From: Gaeumannomyces sp. JS-464
Lineage: Eukaryota > Ascomycota > Sordariomycetes > Magnaporthales > Magnaporthaceae
Length of the DNA: 64,000 bases
Direction: 5' to 3'
Assembly: GCA_002197995.1 (NCBI GenBank)
Contig: NGZR01000001.1
Location: forward strand, 4,030,001-4,094,000
Part shown: positions 32,852-43,552 of the stretch, one piece after another
How the letters are laid out: each line of letters begins with the position of its first letter
Position numbering within the stretch: the stretch's first letter is position 1
The notes under the pieces: generated by a model
What the model was told of the DNA's origin: nothing
What the model saw: the letters and a program-made list of their open reading frames with translations, nothing else
Databases searched by the model: none
Made by a program: the position numbers and the translations under genes

Positions 32852-35411
32852 GCTGCCACAGCCGACGACGGTGGCGTGTCTGGCTCCAGCATCCAGGAAA
32901 ATGACGACTGGGCGATTGTGGACCGGGTGGGGATGGGCGCCGAAGGCCGCTGGTTGCCTGCCGTCGCCACAGCCACCGGTGGGGGTGGGGGCGATGCCAC
33001 CAGGGGTGGTGCCGCCGTCATCTCGTCTGCAGCCACCAGCCCAGGCCCGTCGGTGTCCATCCGCCCGTCCACATCGCCATGGCTATCTGCTGGCTCGGGC
33101 CCCGCTGCAAGCACGTTGGGGTCAGGCGAACCCATCACCATTGGCGTGTCCATCCGCGCTGTTTGCATGTGACTGCCACCCTTCGGGTCCTCTGCCAAGG
33201 TCGTTCCAAGGTCATCCCTGACCGCATCGAGCACGGCTGCTGTGCTGGTCACCACGGGCGTTGTGTCGAGTGCCACCCTGGCCAGCGAGCTCTGTCTGCT
33301 GGTCATCCGTGCTTCTCCAGTCGTCGCTACGTTCGGCTCCTCATCCGGGAGCTGCAACGTCGAGTCCTCCAGGTAGACCTGCACAAATTGCACGCGCGCG
33401 GCGGCTGTCTCGATAGCCGTTTTGTGTGCGCTTCTGGCGGCCTCGTCCCCAAGCGTGTCGGATTCCGTGGCCAATTTCCTTAGCTCTGCGACCGCGCTGT
33501 CCAGCATGGTCGCCAGTTGGCGTTCCTCTCGCCATGATCGATCCGCGCGTCTCGCCTGAGACCGGGGAGATCACCCCGGGCTCCTGCTGCTGCCCGACGC
33601 AGCGCCGCGCCTTGCGCGCCTCCTGGATCCCCTGTTGCACATTGCGCCGGATCTCGCCAACGGCGTCTCGCACGGCCTGGTTGAGCCCCAGACGCTCGCC
33701 ACGCTCAAGGAAGTTCTTTGCCGCGCCCTGAAAGAGCGCCTCGACGCTCCCTTGCTGCTGAACGAACCGGGCTGCGGCAGACGGAGACGACGACGAAAAC
33801 GACAGCGGCGATGGGCGAGCGCCAAGAGACCGCGGCCGCAGCCCGGCGAACCCAGCAGCTACCAGGTTCGGGGTCGACGGCCGCGAGCCGCTCCCAGCTG
33901 TGGAGGCAGGTGGTGTGGCGGAGAACGGCCGGTATACTTCATCACCAGCGCCGCCCCGCCTGCCTGGTTCAAGTGGTCCTTCAGGTACACGGCGTCATCG
34001 ACGAAAGTGTGCGGGCCGTGTGGCGGTTGAGGGGGCGGATATTTCAGGAGCGTCTGCAACGCTGACGAGTAGTCCATTTCTAGCACTGTGGTTCAAGAGA
34101 TTAGAGAAGCCACGAGTTCACGTTAGTAGAGCGTACATCCGCTGGCACATACAAAGAAGCAAAACGAACAAGAGTGGCATGCGTCTTACAAGTCCATCGT
34201 ATCCGAATGAGCATGGCAACGCAGACCAGGTCGATAAGCTCCAGGGTGGGATCAAACGCAAACATAGTGTCCCAAAGGACGAGTTGCTGCTCAAACGGGA
34301 ATTCACGGCTGAAAAGGAGGCGTATCCAGCGTCTTTGGGGCGTGTCGCAGACGTGTCGCATTCTCTGTAAGATGTATGCACCTTTGGTTTCGCTTTTTGA
34401 CAATGGCCTCGCAACCGCCGCCATGGGTTAGGGAGCACTTACATGAGAAATATCTGTGGTAATATTTCGAGGGCTTTGAGATGGTTTGCCAGCTCCGGGT
34501 CCAGGCTCATCAGCGTGACCTCGTGTATTTCCCGGCTCCTCTCCACGATCGCACTCTGCCCTCCCACCAGCGGGGGAAGCAGAATCGGACGGAGAGCCGC
34601 TGATCTCGTAGAAGGTCGTGGCCTTGGCCATGATGGCTGAAAAGAGGGCAAAGGAGTCGTGCTCAACAAAGTACGAGTCAAGCATCTCGACCATGGCTGG
34701 GTCGGCCAGACCGTCGGCGGGTGCGGCGGCGCGGTCGATTGCGTCCTGGTGCACAACATAGACGATGGGGGCCAGCAGCTCGTGCATTCCCTGTCGGTAG
34801 CCGCCGGCCTCGGGGTGGGTCTTGCAGTACAGGAAGAGCGCGTCCAGAATCAGGGTCTGCGTGGCGGGCTCGTGGTAGAAAGAAGGCTCGTCGGGAAGCC
34901 GCCTGACGTCCTGCAGGATCTCGGCCCTGATCAACTCGTCGTGGCGAAATGCATCCCAAGGAGACTCTGGAACATCAGCCAAGGGGTCGAGTGGGAGCTC
35001 GGCAAGCTTCTCGGGGTGCTTGATATAGAGCAGTTGGTGGTCCCTCAGCGAGCTGTACGAGTTCCTGGACTCTAGCAGAGTGTGGGACCAGTCCGCAGCG
35101 GGCACGCTTTGGAACAGGAGAAAGGCCTGCCAGCCAAGGTTAGCATCCATATCAAGTGCCAGAGGCAAGCACCCGAGGCCGGCATGCGCGTCACGGGGCG
35201 TACCTTCCAGCAGACCGACCGGCACCCGGCGATACATGGGCTTTCGGGGCCGTTGAATTTGACCGCCCTCTGCAGCTCGGCAAAGCCGGCGCTATGCTTG
35301 ACCGTTTCCTGCCATCGACCCCTGTCCGTGGCCAGCGGGCGTCAGCCTCGGAACTGAGACAGGCATGAAGTCGGAGAAATTGGCGTACCTGATTTCGTCC
35401 AAGGACCTCAT
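32518..35411 (-). CDS. TBC-domain Rab GTPase-activating protein, TBC1D5-like (three apparent single-base indels)
   Basis: Five exons (35411-35389, 35321-35204, 35126-34443, 34332-34190, 34085-32518) give about 844 residues. The TBC domain holds the arginine-finger motif ILQDVRR and the glutamine-finger motif YRQGMHEL, both needed to stimulate GTP hydrolysis on Rab proteins. It ends with LPQIFLIRWIRLLFSREFPF and LIDLVCVAMLIRIRW. TBC1D5 relatives act on Rab7 in endosome/retromer traffic; this is inferred for the present gene. The C-terminal half is Ser/Pro/Ala-rich, with FVQQQGSVEALFQGAAKNFL, a short coiled segment near VQFVQVYLED and a long alanine tract. The frame breaks at G runs 34572-34576 (+1) and 33564-33567 (+1) and at 33917-33924 (-1). 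Correcting all three gives a total divisible by three. Confidence 0.85.
32799..32852. repeat. GCT trinucleotide repeat coding polyalanine
   Basis: About 18 tandem units, read on the minus strand as AGC/GCA-type codons, encoding a run of about 20 alanines in the C-terminal tail of the TBC protein. It is likely to vary in length between strains. Confidence 0.85.
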
Positions 35412-36506
35412 TGTGGCGGGGAGGTGCTTCGGTAGTCACGAATCCAGTACCTATATTCCGGTCCTCTGGCTTTATTGTGGTTGTCGAATTTTGGTGCAGG
35501 GCGGGTGGTGATGCGCAAGAGCCGAACGAGATGGGGAAGGTAAAAAAAAAAGAGATGCAGCCCGCGAGATAAACAACGGCAGTGACGTTCTTGTAGCAAT
35601 GGGAGTGACAAAAGCCCAAGACCAGCATTCGAGCCGGCGACGGTCTCTTGATTGCGTCCAGTCGAGCGAGGTGAGGCCGCTCGGACATATAACCAACAAG
35701 AGGGCGAGCGATCGTCCTCCACCGCCAGGTGAGGTGCCGAGGTCAAAGCCAGCGGGCAACCCCAGAGCTTGGGGTCGCGATGAAATCAGGGGCAGTGTTA
35801 GTCACCTCAGCAATGCGCCGCGCACGCATTGGTATGCAGGTACCGACCGGCTGGCTGGATGGATGGCTGAGAAGGGTCGGGTGTCCAGCCTCTGCTCCTT
35901 TTTGGTGTTTCCCGGCTGTGCGATGGGTCCCGATCAGCCGTTTGGATGGCACAGCTGGGATGTGGCGGGGGAGAAGCGTGCTCTCACGGCCAATCCCGCT
36001 CGTCGCCCAACGACGCTCTCAGACAGCAATACCCCTGTCGGCCAGGGTCTTGCTCTCAGCAGCTCTCAGCCTGTGCCGCGGGCAGGCGTTCCACTGGCAG
36101 CTGAACCGTCAGCCTCGAACGCTATGCCGTCCTCGAGCATGGATTTGGGATAGCGCATCCTTACTGTTCAGCCAGGGCAGCTAACGAAAAGAATATCTGT
36201 TCGAGGCTCCCGTCGACGCCTTTTCAACTGTGCCTGGTGGTTTTGTGTTTCGCAACAAACGCAACATCACGAATCAAATCAACGCTCACCCCACACCACC
36301 CATCCAACGTGTCAATCCAATCCACATCAGAGCCCACATCAACCAGCAACCCTGCTCAATCCTCGTCTGAGCGTGCCACTGCCTGCCGGTGGGGCCTCGC
36401 CTGCTGCCGCCGATCGCCTTCGATCCGACCTGCCCGGGATCAAACTCAAACCATTGAGCTCACGACACCCGTCTTCACCCCCGTTGAAGACCGGGATAAT
36501 CGGGAG
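35412..36506. other. Divergent spacer, TBC gene and aftiphilin-like gene
   Basis: 1.1 kb holding the promoters of both genes. A frame continuous with the plus-strand gene runs back to about 36237 but has no ATG before 36507. Confidence 0.5.
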
Positions 36507-38558
36507 ATGTCCGCTGACCTCTTTGCTGAGTTCGGCTCCTCCTCTCAGGATGCGCAGCCGCAGCAGAGCGGCCAGTCCGCCTCGACACCTGCACCGCTTT
36601 CCTTCGACGACCCATTCTCCTTCCTCGCCTCTGGTAACTCGAATTCGACCTCATCCAAGCCCTTTGCGCAGCCAACGCAGCAGCCACAGCAGCCACAGCA
36701 GCCATGGCCTCTGCTTCAGCAGCAGCAGCAGCAGCACCCCAGCGTCGGCGGCCCGATAAGCAGCGGTCTTTGGGGCGCACCTTCCATGTCAAGCTTCAGT
36801 GGCGGAGGAGCGATCAATGCCAACGGAGCTAGGAATACAGCTGAGGATGACGATGGCTGGGGTGACTTCGAGGTTGCAACCCCCAGCGCTGCTGCCCCCG
36901 CGCTCCCGAAGCCAACACCAGGTATCTCCGTCTTCCCTGCCGTCGCCACTGCCTCCTCGTCGACAGCCCCTACATCCTCATACAGACCTCCACCTCCGCG
37001 GACGAGGGTAATACGGGCCTCTACACTCGACATGATAACCAACAACCTAGTCGACCTCACCGGGCCTACAGGACACGCCCCTAAGCTAGACACGTATGCA
37101 GAGCGCCCGTCGTGGGAGTTATCGCCCCCGGCCGCGACGCCAGAACCCTCCAAACCCAAGAACTCGGACCCTAACGTCCTCTTCGACGCCGACGACTACG
37201 ATGGTGAGGAGGTTGCGGACGACGACGACGAATTCGGTGACTTTGAGACAGTGGCCCCCGCATCTTTACAACCAAAACCAACGGCACCAGCCGCCTCCAT
37301 CATAGATTTCAGTGACAGCTTTGGGCCTGCTACCACGAGCACCCCAAAAAAGGAGCCACCTAGCAAGCTGCTCTCTACCCTCAGTTTCGGCGCGGTTCAG
37401 CCCATTGGCAACGCCTACCCGCAGCCCCCAAAGTCCCCATCCTTCAAGGAGCGTAACCCCTTTCCCGGCCTTGCGGTGACGACGCCCAAAGAAGAAGAGT
37501 CTCAAGGTGATGCAGCTTTCAAATCGAAGACCAGGTCACCCTCGCCAGTGACGGTATGGCCCACGATTGACAGCCAGCCCAAAATTGACGATGCGCCTTA
37601 CCAGGATAGCCGGGATTCTTTTGATAGCCCTATGCCCAAGTGTCAAGACTCTAAGCCGGCGGCGCAGCAGTCCTCCCCCGGATGGGATTGGGACGTTGCC
37701 GATGGCGTGACATCCCCTCCCTTGCCCTCGACATCTAACATCAAGAAGAGCAAAGGATCTATTGCGAATCCGCCAGCGCATACTAAACAGCGGTCTAGCT
37801 GGGACTGGAACTCAACGTCACCTGATCAGGCAGCCGCAAAGTCCCAGGAGCCGCCGGTCCAGAAGCTGGACGACTCTGCCCCGCCACCCACCAACGTCCC
37901 TCCCCCTTCGATCCTGCTCGCGGCGTTTTGCCCGCTCCTAGAGCTTCCTAACAACGCACTTTTCAAGCCGACTGCCACGGCTGCCGCCGCTGCGCCATCA
38001 GTCAGGAATCGAGTCCTGGCGGACCCGGCGACGGCAACTTTTCTGCGCGGGTATCTATCTCTAGCGACGGTGGCGGCTCGCGTGCTCGCCGGCCGGCGGC
38101 TGCGCTGGCAACGCGACAAGTTCCTGGCCCAGGGCATGAGCATCTCGGCGGCACCGGCGGTGGGCAAGGGAGGCGGGATGAAGCTCGCGGGCGTCGACAA
38201 GGCCGAGACGGCGCGCGAGGAACGCGAGGCGGCCGATGTCGTGGCTGCCTGGCGGGCGATCGTGGGGCGTCTCCGGTCCGCGGTCTCGGCGGCCAACGCT
38301 GCACTTCAGCAACCCCAAGGTCACCAGCCGCTGCCCAAAATACCCGAGCTCGTCGACAAACCTGGCGTGCAGGCGGCCAAGATGGTGCCGACTGCGCCCA
38401 AAGCGTGTGTCATATGCGGGCTCAAACGGGACGAGCGGGTCAAGGGTGTCGATTTTGAAGTCGAAGACAGCTTTGGAGAGTGGTGGGTTGAGCACTGGGG
38501 ACACCGTGCCTGTCGCAACTTTTGGGTCGAGCATGAGGTTCAATTGCGTCAGAGATAA
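36507..38558 (+). CDS. Aftiphilin/Laa2-like clathrin-adaptor accessory protein (tentative)
   Basis: A single exon of 683 residues, starting at the first in-frame ATG (MSADLFAEFG). Most of it is low-complexity, with a PQQPQQP/polyQ stretch near residues 55-75. Two acidic aromatic motifs, DDDGWGDFE (near 113-121) and DDEFGDFE (near 240), resemble the WGDF/FGDF peptides that bind the ear domains of AP-1 and GGA adaptors. A third short motif is DDPFSF. The C-terminal 130 residues are the most ordered part: an Arg/Lys-rich helix, then CVICGLKRDE with a CxxC pair and EWWVEHWGHRACRNFW. A histidine and cysteine there could complete a small metal site. The adaptor role is inferred from these motifs alone. 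A conserved fungal protein of another function is quite possible. Confidence 0.7.
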   Translation: MSADLFAEFGSSSQDAQPQQSGQSASTPAPLSFDDPFSFLASGNSNSTSSKPFAQPTQQPQQPQQPWPLLQQQQQQHPSVGGPISSGLWGAPSMSSFSGGGAINANGARNTAEDDDGWGDFEVATPSAAAPALPKPTPGISVFPAVATASSSTAPTSSYRPPPPRTRVIRASTLDMITNNLVDLTGPTGHAPKLDTYAERPSWELSPPAATPEPSKPKNSDPNVLFDADDYDGEEVADDDDEFGDFETVAPASLQPKPTAPAASIIDFSDSFGPATTSTPKKEPPSKLLSTLSFGAVQPIGNAYPQPPKSPSFKERNPFPGLAVTTPKEEESQGDAAFKSKTRSPSPVTVWPTIDSQPKIDDAPYQDSRDSFDSPMPKCQDSKPAAQQSSPGWDWDVADGVTSPPLPSTSNIKKSKGSIANPPAHTKQRSSWDWNSTSPDQAAAKSQEPPVQKLDDSAPPPTNVPPPSILLAAFCPLLELPNNALFKPTATAAAAAPSVRNRVLADPATATFLRGYLSLATVAARVLAGRRLRWQRDKFLAQGMSISAAPAVGKGGGMKLAGVDKAETAREEREAADVVAAWRAIVGRLRSAVSAANAALQQPQGHQPLPKIPELVDKPGVQAAKMVPTAPKACVICGLKRDERVKGVDFEVEDSFGEWWVEHWGHRACRNFWVEHEVQLRQR

Positions 38559-39357
38559 ACTTGGTCGCCCAGATTATCAAAAGGCCACTGCCCCGGTTCC
38601 GTTACATAATGAATCTCTATATCAAGTACCTTCATAACTCAATGTAACTATTGATGCTGCTCTAGAACTTTAGTATTTGGCAAAACGAATACTTGGAATG
38701 ATTTTATCTCAGCTAATTGGATAGCACAAAACCACAGGTCCGAGTATGCTTCAACATTCAGAAGTTTCAGTTGACTGCCCGGTTGATTGGCAGATTCAAC
38801 CAAGTGTGTCCTGGGTCGTAAAGCCTGATAGTCTCCCAAGCCGACATCGGCGGACGAGCTGAAGCCACTGTAGTCGAGCGCCTAGAGTTGGGACGGTAAG
38901 AAAATGTGAGCAGCTGGAAACCTAATGTCCGGGCAGACGGAACAGAAGGAACAGAAGGAAGAAGAAAAAAAAGCAGAAAAAAGAAAAAGCAAACAAAAAG
39001 CAAGCAAATCGGCAGCTTGTCAATATCACATGAGGCCCGAAAGCGGATGGGGCCGTCCAGGGTGGGGCTGCTAATTGGTGGCGGCCGTCTTTTGTGGCCG
39101 ACGCATGCGTCAAGCCCGACGTGCGAGCAAGCAGCTCCAAGGGCGAGGGACTGGGAATCATGCATGCGTCCCAAGAGAGAAGGAGCACGCCCAAGCTCCC
39201 CTTGCTGGGACGAATGAGGCGCCATGGGTCAACTGTTTCCCGCACATAAGCGAGGGGGAGCTACTGCACGCAGCAAGAACCCGGCATGGATGCACGCAGC
39301 TGGGCGGGCTGCTTTCCGCTCGTGGGCTCCCTGGGAGAAGGAGCTTTGCGAGGTCCG

Positions 39358-39385
39358 TTTTTTTTTTTTTTTTTTTTTTTTTTTT
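39358..39385. repeat. Poly-T run, 28 bases
   Basis: An uninterrupted T homopolymer in the spacer. Confidence 0.9.
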
Positions 39386-40919
39386 CGGAGCCTGGTCCCC
39401 AACCTGCCCGGACGAGACAGCCGGTGTTCTTCACGCAGTGATACCCAATGTTTGGCGTTCGAGCATACCCACCAGGTACCTCGCCAGAGAGACCGGTGGC
39501 TTCCCGACTAGCTCTAGCGACGTCTTTAGCCTCGCCTTCCTACCTCGGCGCTCCCCCTGTGCCTTGGTTGTCCGATTTAGTGACGCATTCAGACCGCCTG
39601 TTTCTACCAGGCAGGCTCTGCATCCGCATGTGTCTCTTGCAGTCATGGCTTTCGTCGGCCTGTGCACGCACCCCGCAAACACTCGATGCGATCCGCACGC
39701 AAAGTGTGGACTCATGGACGCGTATGTAGGTATGTACATACCATGTTTGTATGTATGCATCCCACAGAGTCACGCACGCGCAGGCGATGTGGTTGTGGAT
39801 AGGTAGGCGTGGACGCTTGACGTCTGGATCTCCCGTCTTCGGCATGCCGCCATCAATGCCCAATAACGGGCAAGGAGCGGCTCCCCAAGCAATCATAGCA
39901 CTAGACACCACCCCGGTCTGCATAGGTTGGGAAAGAGTAGGAGGCGGCAAATGGGAGCGCGCAGAGCGGCACCACTCTGGGCTTGTCCCAGCTCTAGCTC
40001 CGAAAAACGGGCATATTCAAGGGCTCTAAGTGGGTGTTGTGCACACCACCACTACTACCACCACACCACCACGCCAGCCCAGACTCCATCCCAACGACTT
40101 CCATAACGGTCCACCTACCTACCTACATTTGATATCTCGTGCTTTGCTTGGCGCCCAGACCCTGTGGGGACAACCGCGGGTAACCCACGAGAGCGCGACA
40201 AACACGAACGCGTGGGTGGCTCGCTGAGCAGGCTCCGCTGAGGGGCTTCTGGCTTCAATGTTGTGTTACCGACTGACGGAGGGTCATTGCGGAGGACAAA
40301 GGTCGCTGGCGACGCGTGGTGGCGCTAGCACATCCAGCAGTCGCTACCTACGGTACCTACCACCTACCTAGGCGTGCAGCCAGCGCAGGCATGTGGAAAG
40401 GAGCTACCTAGGGTATGTGCGGTCGCCAAGTACGGGCATCCCATCTGCTGCCGGGATCCATCACGCTTGCCGCCGGCCAGTTGCCTGGGCCTTGGCTTCC
40501 ACCACGTAGCCGGTGACATCAAGCCATTGAGGGCGCACATGGATCAATCCTGCATGGTGTCAAGATGCGAGGCGACTGAACTCGCGTCTCGTTTGAACAA
40601 AACTGCGACTGGTGGCGGGAGGGGCGGGAGGCACGACGGGGAGCTTGAGCTTTGGCGCTGGATCGCAAACGCTTGCTGCAACGTTCCTGCCATGTGCTGC
40701 TGCTGCTGCTGCTGCCGCTACGAGGTACTCAGAGCGGGTGGGCAGGCAGGGCAAATTTAGGTCCAGTGTGATCGCGACGGACGGGCAGCCAGTGAAGTGA
40801 TCAAAGCCAATACTGCATGAAGGTTGAAGCGGAGAAGTGCAAGAAGCCAAAACACGCCGGGTCCAGCGGGCGGCTTCGTCCTCGCTATTTCCACCAGCCT
40901 CAACTCTTTCCCTCCATCC

Positions 40920-40966
40920 TCCTCATCCCTTCCTCATCCCTTCCTCATCCCTTCCTCATCCCTTCC
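40920..40966 (+). repeat. Four-copy 11-base tandem repeat
   Basis: The unit TTCCTCATCCC is repeated about four times in the pyrimidine-rich region upstream of the KH gene. Confidence 0.8.
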
Positions 40967-41205
40967 TCTCTCTCTCTCCCTCTCGCTCTGTCTCTTGCGC
41001 TGTCCCTCCCCCGCCCGCTTTAGCCTTTTGGTGTGCCGCCCCGAACAACAGCGCACTGAACCGCCACCAGCTCGATTCCCGGAGTGGCCTGCCGACTCAC
41101 AGTGAGTGACCCTGCGCAGTCCTCACTTGACACATTCAAACACAACCCTCCCAACGTGCCAACTCTCTTCCCTCAATCTCTCCCCTCGACAAAGCCTCCC
41201 CAAAT

Positions 41206-41240
41206 TCCACCACCACCACCACCACCACCACCACCACCGC
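41206..41240 (+). repeat. CCA trinucleotide microsatellite
   Basis: About eleven tandem CCA units in the leader region of the KH gene. Confidence 0.85.
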
Positions 41241-41679
41241 TACCGCACGACTGCTCACCCGCTCCCATCTCCAGCCAATTCTCATCTCCTCCCCCTTCCC
41301 GCTCCTCCTTTCCATCTCCTCCCCCTCCCTCTGTTCTCTTCGGCCTTCCGAACCCTCGCCGCACCCCTGCCTCCGCGCGTCTTGAACCCCAACCGTCCCG
41401 TTCGGTCGCCAGCCCTAGCTCTGCGCCATTGTCTCGGCCCGTTGTTGGGAGGTTCCGTGCCCTGCCAGCTCCCCCTCCCGAGCCCTGCGAGCCAACCAGC
41501 CCTGGGTCCCCTCCGCCGGCCGCCGCCGCCCCGTCACAGCCGCCTCGTCTAATCGGGGCCTTATCTTGCTGCTAACCCCCGGCCACCAACCGAAGTCACC
41601 GCCAAAAATCCCACACCCCCGCCTCTGGAAAAAAATTCCCAGGCCATTGACCAAGCTTTTCCTGCCTCCTCGAGAAAGG

Positions 41680-41876
41680 TATGCCATCGCCCCGCCTTTC
41701 CCTGGCTGTTTCGGGTATCTGCCTTGTCTTTTAAATTTCCTTTTTTTTGTGGAATTTTTCCTTTTTTCTTTTTTTTGTTTTCTTTTTTTGAATTTTTTTT
41801 TCTTTTTCTTTTTTCCCCCTCATATTCCACCCACATCGCGTTTTTTCCGCTTGCGCCGCTTCGCGTCCCGATTCAG
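41680..41876 (+). promoter_or_regulatory. Possible 5'-UTR intron of the KH gene
   Basis: A candidate donor (AAAG/GTATGC) is followed by a long T-rich stretch and a candidate acceptor ATTCAG at about 41876, upstream of the ATG at 42307. Leader introns are common in fungal RNA-binding genes, but no transcript evidence is available here. Confidence 0.35.
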
Positions 41877-42306
41877 AGACCAAGCAGCAGCAACCCTTGA
41901 AAGCGCACTTGCACCGAATTGTGTGGCTTGTGCTGTAGATCCCCCGGACCAGCCTCAATTCCCCGCGGGCGCACACAAGCATTATTCTTTGTCGCATCCC
42001 ACGGCAGTCACCTTTTCTGTATCCAAGTGCCGTCGCACGCACATGCGATCGGCGTCCCTGTCATCCTGACTTCCCTCACTAACACACCGCGTGGGGTCAG
42101 CTCGCCGGGAACTTGTAGTAGCCCTATCTCGTCCTCCCCTTGCGCGCGCGACAGCGGATCTCGTCGGCCCTGTCGGCTTTAATTCCCCGCCGCATCAATC
42201 TTCACCACCCCTCGCAGCCTTGCGAGCGAGTACGTGGGGGCCGTCGCCATTGCCCGCGCAACACTTTGCGTCTGCACTCTCAATCCATCCCTCAACACAA
42301 GCCATC

Positions 42307-43552
42307 ATGTCTGCGTCGGACGCTCTGGCGAACGACCTCGGCGACAGCTTGGATCACCTCAAGGTTGGCGATGACGAGCCGCGTCTAGGTCCCGATGGAG
42401 AGCCCGCGCCCAAGACCGACGAGGAGTATGCCCAGGCTCAGCTTACTGTGCGCGCCATAGTCTCTTCGAAAGAGGCCGGTGTCATCATCGGCAAGGGTGG
42501 GAAGAATGTCGCCGACTTGCGCGACGAGACGGGTGTCAAGGCCGGCGTCAGCAAGGTGGTCCAGGGTGTGCACGATCGCGTCCTGACTATCACGGGCGGC
42601 TGCGACGCTATCTCCAAGGCATATGCCGTCGTGGCGCGTGCCCTCCTCGAGGGCGCCCCAACCCTGGGAATGGGCGGGGTCGTCCAGAGCAATGGAACAC
42701 ACCGTAAGTGCCAAATAAGCCCCAGGTTTGCACTTGTCTGGCCCCCGCTTACACCCGAAAATAGCCATCAAGCTCCTCATTTCCCACAACCAGATGGGAA
42801 CCATCATCGGCAGGCAAGGCCTGAAGATCAAGCACATACAGGACGTCTCTGGTGTCCGCATGGTCGCGCAGAAGGAGATGCTGCCCCAGTCTACTGAGAG
42901 GGTGGTTGAGATCCAGGGCACGCCCGAGGGCATCCAGAGGGCTGTCTGGGAGATTTGCAAATGTCTGGTAGATGACTGGCAGCGCGGCACCGGAACTGTT
43001 CTGTACAACCCTGTTGTCCGGACACAACCCGGCGGCGCGCCACCTCTGACCACCGGAGGACCCAGCTACAACAACACTGGTTCCAGGGGCGACTACGGCA
43101 GCAGCCCCCAGGGTCACGCGCACCGGAAACGGCGCTGACTTTAGCAATGGCGGTCCGCGCTCGTATAACCGTCGCTCGGATTCGGACGCGGCCAACCGAG
43201 GCCCTCCAACTCACGATGAGAATGGCGAGGAGATCCAGACCCAGAACATCAGCATTCCCGCTGACATGGTTGGTTGCATCATCGGCCGGGCCGGCAGCAA
43301 GATCAGCGAGATTCGAAAAGCATCGGGCGCCCGCATCTCCATCGCAAAGGTACGATCTGCACCACCTGAATCTGAGCCGTGCTCTCCCACTAACCTGTCC
43401 TCCCTTGCGCTTAGGCTCCTCATGACGAGACGGGCGAGCGCATGTTCACCATCATGGGTTCTGCCAAGGCCAACGAAAGCGCTCTGTTCCTACTCTACGA
43501 GAACCTCGAAGCTGAGAAGATGCGCAGGAGCCAGGCCACCCAGCCAGAGTAA
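42307..43552 (+). CDS. Three-KH-domain RNA-binding protein, Rnc1/PBP2-like (apparent frameshift)
   Basis: Three exons (42307-42703, 42765-43349, 43415-43552) give about 372 residues. KH1 carries VIIGKGGKNVADLRDETGV (GKGG at 62-65). KH2 carries TIIGRQGLKIKHIQDVSGV (GRQG at 148-151). KH3 carries CIIGRAGSKISEIRKASGA (near residue 305) and is completed by exon 3. A Gly/Ser-rich linker separates KH2 and KH3. Relatives are fission yeast Rnc1, which stabilises a MAPK-phosphatase mRNA, and budding yeast Pbp2/Hek2; mRNA binding is certain by family, but the targets are not known. An extra base in the five-C run at 43105-43109 would truncate the protein after KH2 (ending RKRR). Removing one C restores KH3 and a length divisible by three. 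Introns are 61 and 65 bases. Confidence 0.9.

Larger units (their letters stand above)
38559..42306. other. Long spacer and leader of the KH gene
   Basis: 3.7 kb with no supportable coding region. It includes a 28-base T run, TACCTAC clusters (about 40115-40132 and 40345-40372), a short tandem repeat at 40920-40966, a CCA repeat and a strongly pyrimidine-rich stretch from about 40900 to the KH start. Confidence 0.5.

Noticed and set aside
40920..40966. CRISPR-like direct repeats
   Set aside because: The units abut directly with no spacers, and the DNA is clearly eukaryotic.
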